DNA of 31,664 nt, taken from NCBI GenBank assembly GCA_036401755.1, contig DASWUD010000051.1:1-31664 (forward strand), in the 5' to 3' direction. The notes below the pieces were generated by a model that searched no databases, had not been told where the DNA came from, and saw only the letters and a list, made by a program, of their open reading frames with translations. The position numbers and the translations under genes were made by a program. Below, one piece after another: positions 17,142 to 24,902 of this stretch; the stretch's first letter is position 1; every line of letters starts with the position of its first letter. Source of the stretch: DASWUD01 sp036401755 (lineage in GTDB: Bacteria > Pseudomonadota > Gammaproteobacteria > Thiohalomonadales > Thiohalomonadaceae).

Positions 17142-20100
17142 TTGTCGCCCCATAAATCGACACTCAGTCTCCAGGAGATGCTGCACGAGGCGGTGCGCCA
17201 ACTCTCCACGCTGCTGCCGCGTCAGGCACCGCTGCGTGACTTCGCCCATATCAACACCCTGGAGGGGCTGCAACATCTGCCCTTCCCCGAGGCGCTGGCC
17301 GAGGCGCGCCGCTACCGTGGCATTTCCGGCTATCTGCCTGTCGCCGACTACCGTGCCCAGTTGCAGCAGGGGCGCATCACTCGTGACGATCTGCTGGCGG
17401 TCTTCGCCGCCGATGCCTCACTGCGCTGCGAAGATGTGGCCCTCGCAGCGGCGGGGCGGCGCATCACCCGTGGCGAGCTGTTGCTGCTGCTTTTTAGCCA
17501 CGATATCGCCCCCTTGAGCGAAAGCCAGCTCTCCTGGGCCATCGAGGAGCAGGGGGCACTTTGTCGCCTGCAACCTGCGGTGAATGCGCAGAGCCGGGCC
17601 CATCTGCTGGCCGGCACGGAGGAGGAGGCTACTCGGGTGATGGAGCTCTGGGCGGCCTCCCTGGAACGGCTGGGGCTCGACTATTTCATCCGCCACCCCG
17701 AAGAGCTGGCGGGTGAGGAGAGCGGGTCGCTGCTGCCCGATGCCGACACCGCGGCGCGCACCCATCAGCAGATGCGTGAAACCGCCGCCCAGCAACTGGA
17801 CGGGCTGTTGGCACGGGTGGGGTGCGAGCTGACCCTGCGCGGGCTGCTGCGCGAGGTCGGCGGGCGCGACATTCTCGACGAGATCCGCCCGCCGCTGGTA
17901 CGCCTGCTGGCCAACTATCTCGATCAGGGACTGGCGGCGTGGCACAGCGCGGAGCGCCCGCACGGTTTTTATGCCACCTGGCGCCGCCAGGCGCGTGACG
18001 ACATCGCCTGGCGTATCGAAGATCTGCCCGAGTGGCAGGATGAACTGGAGCACCTCTCGGACGATGCGCATGAAGTGATACGTGGTGAGCTGCAGCGCAT
18101 GGGCATCTCCCCGGAGTGCTGGGTCGCTTACCTGGTCCGCCTGGCGCTGGAGTTGCCGGGCTGGTCCGGCATGTTTTTGTGGCGCCAGCAGCGCCCCGGC
18201 TATGAGGATCTCGAACCGCGGCAGGTGGTCTTGACCGACTATCTGGCGGTGCGCCTGGTCCTGGAACGGATTTATGCCCAACGCCTCTGCCGCCGCCTGT
18301 GGCGCATCGAGGCAAACCTCTCCATGCTGCGCTGGTACTTCCGGCGCCGCCGTTCCGAGTTCTACGTGCGGCATGCGCTGCAGAGCGGTGACGTTCCCGA
18401 ACACTTCGTCTCGCTGGCCCAGCACCTGGGGGCCAGTTATGCGGAGGGGGCGGCAGGTTATGGGCGCTGGCAGCATCTCTCCGATCGCCTCTGGCAGTGG
18501 CGCCAGCGCCGTGGCCTAGAGGGTGGCCAGCGGACGCCATGGAATCATGCGTGGCGGCTCTTTCTCCTCGCGCAGCATCTGGGACTTACCGCTGACGCAG
18601 TGCGCGCCCTGCAGGCGAGCGAACTCGCGACCCTGTTCGAGCTGCTGGAGTTGGATCCGGACCGTTGTGGCTACCTGTGGCTGCAGGCCTACGAGCATCA
18701 CTACCGGGAAGAGGTGTTCAATGCCCTGACCCAGAACCATGGGCGTGGCCACTGGCAACAGCGCGCGGCGCGTCCCGCGGCGCAGGCCGTCTTCTGCATG
18801 GATGAGCGCGAGGAGGGGATCCGCCGCCACCTGGAAGAGCTCGACCCCGCTATCGAAACGCTTGGCGCGGCCGGCTTTTTCGGCCTGCCCATCGACTGGC
18901 TGGGGCTCGATGCCGAGAAGGGGATCCCCCTCTGTCCGCTTGGCGTCACCCCGGGCCATCAAATCCGTGAAACGGCCGCGGCGGGAGAGGAAACAGAGAA
19001 GGCGCGTCACGACCACCGCCGGCGCTGGCGGTTGAAGTTCAAGGGGGTGCTCCTGCACGAGGTGCGGCGCAACCTGCTCTCCTCCGCGTTGCTGATGGTG
19101 GCCGGCGCACCACTGATGCTGTTGACCCTGACTGGACGGGTACTGGCGCCGCGCTTCACGGCCAACCTCATCGAGACCTTACGGGTGCGCTTTGACCGGC
19201 CGGTGGTGACGCGGGTGGCGGTGAATGCCAGCCAACAGGCGCAGAGCGGACCACTGCGCTCCGGTTACAGCGATGAGGAACAGGTGGAGAGGGTGCATGG
19301 GCTGCTGCGCAACATGGGGCTGCTGTCGGGCTTTGCGCCGCTGGTGGCGATCGTCGGTCACGGCTCCACCGGCCAGAACAATCCCCACCTGGCCGCCTAT
19401 CAGTGCGGTGCCTGCGCCGGCCGCTACGGCGGTCCCAATGCGCGCGCCTTCGCCGCCATTATCAACCGTCCCGAGATTCGTGCCCGGTTGCGCGAACGGG
19501 GCCTGGATATTCCCGCCGACACCTGGTTTTTGAGTGCCGCCCACGACACCAGTGAAGAGTCGCTCACCTGGTTCGATGCCGATCTGCTCCCCGCGGGTCT
19601 GCACGATAGTTTTGCCAGGCTGCGCCAGGCGATGGACCACGCCGCCATACTGTCGGCGCACGAGCGGGCGCGCCGTTTTGCCTCCGCCTCGGACACCTCT
19701 CGTCTTACCCCACAAGCGGCGCGGCGCCATGTCGAGACGCGCGCCCGCGACTTCAGTCAGGCGCGTGCCGAGTATGGCCATGCCACCAATGCGGTGGCGT
19801 TCGTCGGCCGCCGTGCCATGAGCAGTGGGCTGTTCCTGGACAGGCGCGCCTTCCTCATCTCCTACGACCCGACCCAGGATCCCGACGGCAAGGTGCTGGA
19901 GCAGCTGCTGCTCGCCAACGCTCCGGTGGGGGCGGGGATCAACCTCGACTACTACTTCTCGACGGTGGCCAACGATGGCTACGGCGCCGGCTCCAAGGTG
20001 ACGCACAATGTCACCGCCATGCTCGGCGTGATGCACGGCACCGGCGAGGATCTGCGCCCCGGCCTGCCGCGCCAGAGCATCGAGATCCACGAGCCGATGC

Positions 20101-20381
20101 GCCTGTTGCTGGTGGTGGAGGCAGGTGTGGAACTGATCAGTGCCATCTACCAGCGCCAGCCGCCTTTGCAGGAGTTGTTGGGCAACGGCTGGCTGCTGCT
20201 CGCCGCCAAACATCCCCTCTCTGGTGCCATTCACCTGTTCACCCCGGACAAGGGGTGGGAGCCCTGGCACGGCACGCTCAAACCGCTGCAGACGGTGGCG
20301 AGCTCGCTGCACTGGTATCGCGGCCAGCGTGGCAACCTGCCCATGGCACTCATCGCCGCGCCGGAGGTGGCCCATGATTGA
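17142..20381 (+). CDS. dabA: DabA (DUF2309), carbonic-anhydrase-like subunit of inorganic carbon transporter (1079 aa)
   Basis: Cytoplasmic, membrane-associated zinc protein that, with an antiporter-like partner, hydrates CO2 to bicarbonate one way and so accumulates inorganic carbon. Zinc ligands reported for Halothiobacillus DabA (Cys351, Asp353, His524, Cys539) are matched by Cys552 and Asp554 in AVFCMDEREE, His740 in VGHGSTGQNNP and Cys755 in YQCGACAGRYGGPNARAF. The Cys-x-Asp pair and the 15-residue His-Cys spacing are the same. The C-terminal half also has DPTQDPDG, VGAGINLDYYFSTV and GLPRQSIEIHEPMRL, typical of the family. At 1079 aa it is longer than two-gene DabA proteins (about 800-850 aa). 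TTG at 17142 is preferred: TGAGGAG at 17126-17132 lies nine bases upstream and overlaps the previous stop. Confidence 0.95.
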   Translation: MSPHKSTLSLQEMLHEAVRQLSTLLPRQAPLRDFAHINTLEGLQHLPFPEALAEARRYRGISGYLPVADYRAQLQQGRITRDDLLAVFAADASLRCEDVALAAAGRRITRGELLLLLFSHDIAPLSESQLSWAIEEQGALCRLQPAVNAQSRAHLLAGTEEEATRVMELWAASLERLGLDYFIRHPEELAGEESGSLLPDADTAARTHQQMRETAAQQLDGLLARVGCELTLRGLLREVGGRDILDEIRPPLVRLLANYLDQGLAAWHSAERPHGFYATWRRQARDDIAWRIEDLPEWQDELEHLSDDAHEVIRGELQRMGISPECWVAYLVRLALELPGWSGMFLWRQQRPGYEDLEPRQVVLTDYLAVRLVLERIYAQRLCRRLWRIEANLSMLRWYFRRRRSEFYVRHALQSGDVPEHFVSLAQHLGASYAEGAAGYGRWQHLSDRLWQWRQRRGLEGGQRTPWNHAWRLFLLAQHLGLTADAVRALQASELATLFELLELDPDRCGYLWLQAYEHHYREEVFNALTQNHGRGHWQQRAARPAAQAVFCMDEREEGIRRHLEELDPAIETLGAAGFFGLPIDWLGLDAEKGIPLCPLGVTPGHQIRETAAAGEETEKARHDHRRRWRLKFKGVLLHEVRRNLLSSALLMVAGAPLMLLTLTGRVLAPRFTANLIETLRVRFDRPVVTRVAVNASQQAQSGPLRSGYSDEEQVERVHGLLRNMGLLSGFAPLVAIVGHGSTGQNNPHLAAYQCGACAGRYGGPNARAFAAIINRPEIRARLRERGLDIPADTWFLSAAHDTSEESLTWFDADLLPAGLHDSFARLRQAMDHAAILSAHERARRFASASDTSRLTPQAARRHVETRARDFSQARAEYGHATNAVAFVGRRAMSSGLFLDRRAFLISYDPTQDPDGKVLEQLLLANAPVGAGINLDYYFSTVANDGYGAGSKVTHNVTAMLGVMHGTGEDLRPGLPRQSIEIHEPMRLLLVVEAGVELISAIYQRQPPLQELLGNGWLLLAAKHPLSGAIHLFTPDKGWEPWHGTLKPLQTVASSLHWYRGQRGNLPMALIAAPEVAHD

Positions 20382-21867
20382 GGGGGTGAGCCTGTGGGTT
20401 CCGCTGCTGCCCATGGTGGCCGCCCTGCTAATTGCACTGCGCCTGGTGGCGGGCGCGGCGTGCGACGATGCGGCGGAGCGTGGTGTCGTCCGGCTCACCC
20501 TGTGGGCCAGCGGCCTGGCGCTCGTCGTGCTGCTCGGGCTGGATCTCCGCGCCCTCTGGCTGGGCGCGGCGCCCGGCCAGCTCCGCTTTGGCACCTGGCT
20601 GGCAAGCGGTGACTATCACTTCCCCATCAGCCTGATGCTCGACACGCTGGGGCTGGCCATGGCCACGCTGGTGGCGCTCATCGCCTTCCTGACCCTGCGT
20701 TTCTCGGTCAACTACATGCACCGCGAGGCCGGATTCCAGCGCTTCTTCATGGTGATGTCGCTCTTCACCGGGGCGATGCTGCTCATCGTCATGGCGGGGA
20801 GTGCCTTGCTGCTCTTCATCGGCTGGGAGCTGGCGGGGGTGAGCTCGTTTCTGCTCATCGCCTATAGCTGGGAGCGGCCGGTGGCGACACGCCACGCGTT
20901 GCGCGCCTTTGTCACCAATCGCATTGGCGATGCCGGTTTCCTGTTTGCCATCTTCCTCTCCTTCGCCTGGCTGGGGAGCGTGGAGTGGCCGCAGATGTTG
21001 GCGCGGGCGAGCGGTCTGGAGAGCCTCGGCGCCGGCCTGCTGGCGGGTGGATTCCTCGTCGCCGCGCTGGCCAAGTCGGGCCAACTCCCCTTTGCCCCGT
21101 GGATCGGCCGGGCGCTGGAGGGGCCGACCCCCTCGTCGGCGATTTTCTACGGCGCGCTGATGGTCCATGCCGGTGTCTATCTGGTGATCCGCCTGGGGCC
21201 CATCTTCGAACAGTCGCCGGCGGTAATGGTGCTGCTGGCACTGCTCGGCGCGCTCACCGCGCTCTACGGTTTCCTCGGCGGTCTGGTGCAGAGCGACGTG
21301 AAGAGCAGCCTGATGTTTGCCACCACCGGACAGGTGGGGCTGATGTTCCTCGCCTGTGGACTCGGCTGGTTCGAGCTGGCAGCCCTCCATCTGGGGGGCC
21401 ATGCCCTGTGGCGCACCTACCAGTTTCTGCTTTCGCCGGCGCTGCTCTATCAGGCAGATCGGCCGGTACGAGCGGTGCCTGCCTGGCTGCGCCACCGTCA
21501 CCGCCTCCATACCGCAGTGATGCAGCGCTTCTGGCTCGATGCGCTGGCCGATAATCTGCTGGTACGGCCAACCCAGGAGCTGGCGCGCGATGCCCACAAT
21601 CTGGATGAGCGGGTGATCAGCCGCCTGGTGGGTATGCATGCCGAGACGGCGGGTGAGGCGGCCGGCAAGGGCGCCCCCGATCGCCTGGTGACCTGGTTTG
21701 CCGACGCAGCACACCGCTTCGAGGAGCGGCTCATCTTCCGCCGGGGGGGCGGACTTGGCCACCTGCTGCATCGCATCGGTGACTACCTGCGCGAAGTGGA
21801 GAACCTGCTGGAGCGGCCGCGTTATCTGTTGTTGCTGATCATGGCGACCCTCGTGGTCATTCTCTAG
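20374..21867 (+). CDS. Truncated NuoL/DabB-like antiporter subunit with non-standard C-terminal part (497 aa)
   Basis: The first 345 residues follow NuoL: Glu152 in GWELAGVSSFLL, Lys234 in LAKSGQLPFAPWIGRALEGPTP, then a TM8-like segment where the usual His is Tyr259 (SAIFYGALMVHAGVY), and Lys310 in QSDVKSSLMFATTGQVG. After residue about 360 the normal last NuoL helices (with the TM12 Lys) are absent. Instead there is a long charged, mostly helical part (about 375-478) and a final hydrophobic helix (YLLLLIMATLVVIL). It is the closest to DabB in this operon. The start ATG (20374) overlaps the dabA stop by eight bases and has GGAGGTGG just upstream, so expression is coupled to dabA. Confidence 0.88.
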   Translation: MIEGVSLWVPLLPMVAALLIALRLVAGAACDDAAERGVVRLTLWASGLALVVLLGLDLRALWLGAAPGQLRFGTWLASGDYHFPISLMLDTLGLAMATLVALIAFLTLRFSVNYMHREAGFQRFFMVMSLFTGAMLLIVMAGSALLLFIGWELAGVSSFLLIAYSWERPVATRHALRAFVTNRIGDAGFLFAIFLSFAWLGSVEWPQMLARASGLESLGAGLLAGGFLVAALAKSGQLPFAPWIGRALEGPTPSSAIFYGALMVHAGVYLVIRLGPIFEQSPAVMVLLALLGALTALYGFLGGLVQSDVKSSLMFATTGQVGLMFLACGLGWFELAALHLGGHALWRTYQFLLSPALLYQADRPVRAVPAWLRHRHRLHTAVMQRFWLDALADNLLVRPTQELARDAHNLDERVISRLVGMHAETAGEAAGKGAPDRLVTWFADAAHRFEERLIFRRGGGLGHLLHRIGDYLREVENLLERPRYLLLLIMATLVVIL

Positions 21868-21876
21868 GACATCCGC

Positions 21877-23406
21877 ATGAACACGATCCACTGGAGTGAG
21901 CAGTCCGCCTATCCGGTGCTGGCGCTGCTGCAACTGCTGCCGCTGGCGGGGGCGCTGCTGGTCGGCTATCTGCGTGAACGGCCCTATGCGGCGCTGCTTG
22001 GCCGCGCGTTGGCGCTGCTGGTACTGCTGGTGGCTATCGACCTCTATCGCCTGCTCGACAAGGGGAGCGCGAGCCTGCAGCTGGCCGAGTATCTGCCGCT
22101 GCTCGGTCCCTTTGCCTACCATGCCGCCGCCGATGGCGTCACCGTGCTGTTCGTGCTGCTGGCCGCGCTGCTCACCTTCCTGCTCTCGCTCTATACGGCG
22201 GCGCGCCAGCTTGAGGCGCCCGGGCTGTTGCTGGCGGTGATCCTGCTGCTGGAGGCGGTGCTGCTGTCGCTGCTGGTCTCCACCAACCTGCTCTGGTTCG
22301 TGCTGGCTTCGGCATTGGAGCTTGGCTTGGCGGGTTATCTGTTGTGGCGCTGGGCGACCACCCCGGAACGCGGCATGGCGCTGCTGCGCTTTTATCAGTT
22401 TCAGGGCACGGGGTTGCTACTGCTGCTGCTGGGGACGCTGATGCTGGCGTGGCACTACGCCGACACCGCCGGCCACTGGAGTTTCGAGCTGACCGAGTTG
22501 ACCCAGGCCTCGTTCCAGGGGCCGCTGGCGACCCTGATCTTCTTCCTGCTCTTTTACGGGTTGGCGATCCGCTCACCGCTCTTTCCCTTCCACGGCTGGT
22601 TGCCGCTGGTGGCCCACCGCGGCAATGTGGCCATCGCCCCCGCCTTTCTGCTTGGGGTCAAGGTGGGACTCTATGGCATGGTGCGCTTCGTCTTTCCCAT
22701 CCTGCCCCAGGCGGTGGTGGAGTGGCATGGCTATGCGGTCGCGTTCGCCGTGGCCGGGGTCTTCTACGCCGCCTTTCTTGCCTTCCAGCAACAGAACCTG
22801 CGTCGTCTGATGGCCTTCGCGGTGGTCAGCCACACCAGCCTGGCGGTCATCGGCCTGTTTGCGCTGCACAAATCGGCCTTGCAGGGGGCGCTGCTGCTGG
22901 CGGTCAACTTTGGTCTGGCGGCGACGGCCATGCTCTTCATCACCGGCTTTGTCTACAGCCGCACCAACACCACGGTGTTGTCGCGGTTGGGTGGGTTGTT
23001 CGATCGCATCCCCTTTCTCGCCATCACCTTCCTCGCCTCGGGTCTGGCGATCATCGGCATGCCGGGTACCCCCGGCTACGATGCCGCCCATCTGGTGCTG
23101 GAGGCCTCCATCGAAGAGTTCGGGGCGCTGCTTACCGTGGCCGCGGCCGTCGGCAACGTGGCCGCGGCCGGCTTCCTGCTCTACGCCTTTCAGCGCGCCT
23201 TCCTGGCCCCCGCGCCCGAGGGGAGCGAGAGCAGCAGCGTTGAGCGCGCCACCTCGATGGAGCTGTTGGTGGCGGTGTTGGTGCTGGCGGTGTTGCTCGG
23301 CACCGGCTTCTATTCGGAACCGTGGATGGCGCTGGTCGATGCGCCGCTGCAGGCGCTGGGGGCCCAGTTTGACTCCTTCGCGCCCCTCTCCCCGGAGGTC
23401 AATTAA
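21877..23406 (+). CDS. Degenerate NuoM-like membrane subunit of DAB-type operon (509 aa)
   Basis: A polytopic inner-membrane protein with NuoM-like order but altered proton-path residues. The TM7 Lys is Arg232 (GLAIRSPLFPFHGWLP), and the HVEAPT stretch after it is replaced by AHRGNVAIAP. The TM8 Lys is kept (Lys262 in GVKVGLYGMVRF). The broken-helix DLKR is NLRR (QQQNLRRLMAFAVVSH). The TM12 GF-x-x-E segment is GYDAAHLVLEAS. The TM5 glutamate is displaced or missing (FVLASALELGLAG). It is probably a structural or modified-channel subunit. The gene starts nine bases after the previous stop and its stop codon overlaps the next ATG by one base. Length is normal, with no frameshift. Confidence 0.88.
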   Translation: MNTIHWSEQSAYPVLALLQLLPLAGALLVGYLRERPYAALLGRALALLVLLVAIDLYRLLDKGSASLQLAEYLPLLGPFAYHAAADGVTVLFVLLAALLTFLLSLYTAARQLEAPGLLLAVILLLEAVLLSLLVSTNLLWFVLASALELGLAGYLLWRWATTPERGMALLRFYQFQGTGLLLLLLGTLMLAWHYADTAGHWSFELTELTQASFQGPLATLIFFLLFYGLAIRSPLFPFHGWLPLVAHRGNVAIAPAFLLGVKVGLYGMVRFVFPILPQAVVEWHGYAVAFAVAGVFYAAFLAFQQQNLRRLMAFAVVSHTSLAVIGLFALHKSALQGALLLAVNFGLAATAMLFITGFVYSRTNTTVLSRLGGLFDRIPFLAITFLASGLAIIGMPGTPGYDAAHLVLEASIEEFGALLTVAAAVGNVAAAGFLLYAFQRAFLAPAPEGSESSSVERATSMELLVAVLVLAVLLGTGFYSEPWMALVDAPLQALGAQFDSFAPLSPEVN

Positions 23407-24893
23407 TGGATGCGCTGCCGTTGCTGACGCTGTTGATCCTGTTGCCACCCTTCGGCGCTGTTCTGATGGTGGCGGTGTGGCGCCCCGCCTCGGCGCGCTG
23501 GGTGGCACTGCTGACGCTGGGTGCTGAGCTGGCGGTAGCGCTTGGGGTGGTGGCCGGCTTCGAACCCGGAGTGGCGGGATTTCAATGGGTGGAGCGGCGC
23601 TACTGGATCCCCTCCCTCAATGTCGATTACATGGTAGGGGTCGATGGGGTATCACTGCTGTTCCTGCCGCTCACCGTGCTGCTCTTCCTGGGGATCGTCA
23701 TTGCCTCGTGGAATGCCGTGCGTACCATGCCGCGCCTCTATTTTGCCCTGCTGCTGGTCCAACTCTCGGCCACGCTCGGCATCTTTATCGCCATCGATAC
23801 CCTCCTCTTCTTCCTCTTCTGGGAGCTGTCGCTGCTGCCGCTCTACTTCCTGGTCAGCCTGTGGGGGGTGGGGCCGGAGCGGCGCCATGCGGCCAACAAG
23901 TACACGCTGATTATGTTGAGCGGCGGGGTGCCGCTGCTGTTTGGCTTTCTGCTGCTCGCCTTCAACCACGCTACCAGTGCCGGTGTGGCCATCCATCAGG
24001 GGCTGGCCTTCGACCTGCCGACCCTGCTGGCCACCCCGCTCGCCGACGAACTGGGGATCGCGGTGTTTCTGCTGTTGTTCCTCGGCTTTGCGGTGAAGAC
24101 CCCGCTCTTTCCATTTCACAGCTGGCTGCCGCTGATGGCCATGGAGGGGCCGGTGGCGATCGTCGCCACCCTGACCGGGCTCAAGCTGGGCGCCTACGGA
24201 CTGCTGCGCTTTGCGGTGCCGCTGGCGCCGCAGGCGGCGCAGGAGCTGTACTGGCTGCTCATCGGCCTCGCCACCATCGGCATTCTCTATGGCGCGGTGG
24301 CGGCACTGGCGCAAACCAACCTGCGCCGCATGCTCGCCTACTCCAGCATGAGCCACGTGGGGCTGGTGGTGCTGGGGATCGCCTCCTTCAATCTGCAGGG
24401 TGTGCAGGGGGCGGTGCTGCAGTTGCTCAATTTCACGCTGGTGGCGGGAGGGAGCTTCCTGTTGCTGGCCATGTTGCGCCAGCGCACCGGCTCGACCGAT
24501 ATCGCCGATCTGGGGGGAGTAGTGCACTCCATGCCGTTGCTGGCGGCGCTGTTTCTGCTGTTGGGGTTGGCGGGGATGGGGGTTCCCGGCACCAGCGGCT
24601 TCCCCGCCGAGCTGTTATTGCTGCTGTCGATCCTGCAGAGCCATACCGGCGCGGGGCTGGCAGCGCTGTTTGGCATGGTGGTGGGGGCGGGGTATTTCCT
24701 CTCCCGCTATCGCCAGGCCTTCCTCGGCCCGGCCCGCAATCCGGCGCTGCTCCACGGCAGCGACCTGCTGGCGCGGGAGCGCTGGCTGATGGTGCTGCTG
24801 GTGTTACTGGTGGTGGCGGTCGGTTTTGCCCCCGGCTGGCTGATCGACCTCATTACCCCGGCGGCCCAAGCGTGGGTGGCACGGCTGGGGTGA
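23406..24893 (+). CDS. NuoM-like proton-conducting membrane subunit, last gene of DAB-type operon (495 aa)
   Basis: Polytopic inner-membrane antiporter-like protein. Glu140 in FLFWELSLLPLYFL and Lys231 in GFAVKTPLFPFHSWLP match NuoM, and a Lys follows in TGLKLGAYGLLR. GVPGTSGFPAELLLL keeps the TM12 Glu. The broken-helix Lys is Arg307 (TNLRRMLAYSSMSHVG), and the HVEAPT motif after TM7 reads AMEGPVA. So it is mostly competent looking but differs from the first gene of the operon. A GGAGG site lies eight bases before the ATG. It ends nine bases from the stop of the convergent radical SAM gene with no visible terminator between. Confidence 0.92.
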   Translation: MDALPLLTLLILLPPFGAVLMVAVWRPASARWVALLTLGAELAVALGVVAGFEPGVAGFQWVERRYWIPSLNVDYMVGVDGVSLLFLPLTVLLFLGIVIASWNAVRTMPRLYFALLLVQLSATLGIFIAIDTLLFFLFWELSLLPLYFLVSLWGVGPERRHAANKYTLIMLSGGVPLLFGFLLLAFNHATSAGVAIHQGLAFDLPTLLATPLADELGIAVFLLLFLGFAVKTPLFPFHSWLPLMAMEGPVAIVATLTGLKLGAYGLLRFAVPLAPQAAQELYWLLIGLATIGILYGAVAALAQTNLRRMLAYSSMSHVGLVVLGIASFNLQGVQGAVLQLLNFTLVAGGSFLLLAMLRQRTGSTDIADLGGVVHSMPLLAALFLLLGLAGMGVPGTSGFPAELLLLLSILQSHTGAGLAALFGMVVGAGYFLSRYRQAFLGPARNPALLHGSDLLARERWLMVLLVLLVVAVGFAPGWLIDLITPAAQAWVARLG

Positions 24894-24902
24894 GCGTAGC
24901 AG

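Noticed and set aside
15884..17209. Open frame (441 codons) on the - strand
   Set aside because: Antisense to the first NuoM-like gene; composition is that of a shadow frame.
20140..20373. Possible upstream extension of the NuoL-like gene inside dabA
   Set aside because: The extension would overlap dabA by over 230 bases and gives an Arg/Ser-rich sequence; ATG 20374 has a strong ribosome site and starts a proper membrane segment.
19179..20594. Open frame (471 codons) on the - strand
   Set aside because: Antisense to dabA, whose zinc ligands and family motifs are clear.
20428..22122. Long open frame (564 codons) on the - strand
   Set aside because: Antisense to two membrane subunits of the DAB-type operon; Gln/His/Arg-rich low-complexity translation with no domain.
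15671..24893. Reading the operon as a complex I (nuo) or Mrp antiporter operon
   Set aside because: No nuoA-K/N or mrpB, C, E, F, G genes are present, and the second gene is DUF2309/DabA with zinc ligands, which points to the inorganic carbon system.
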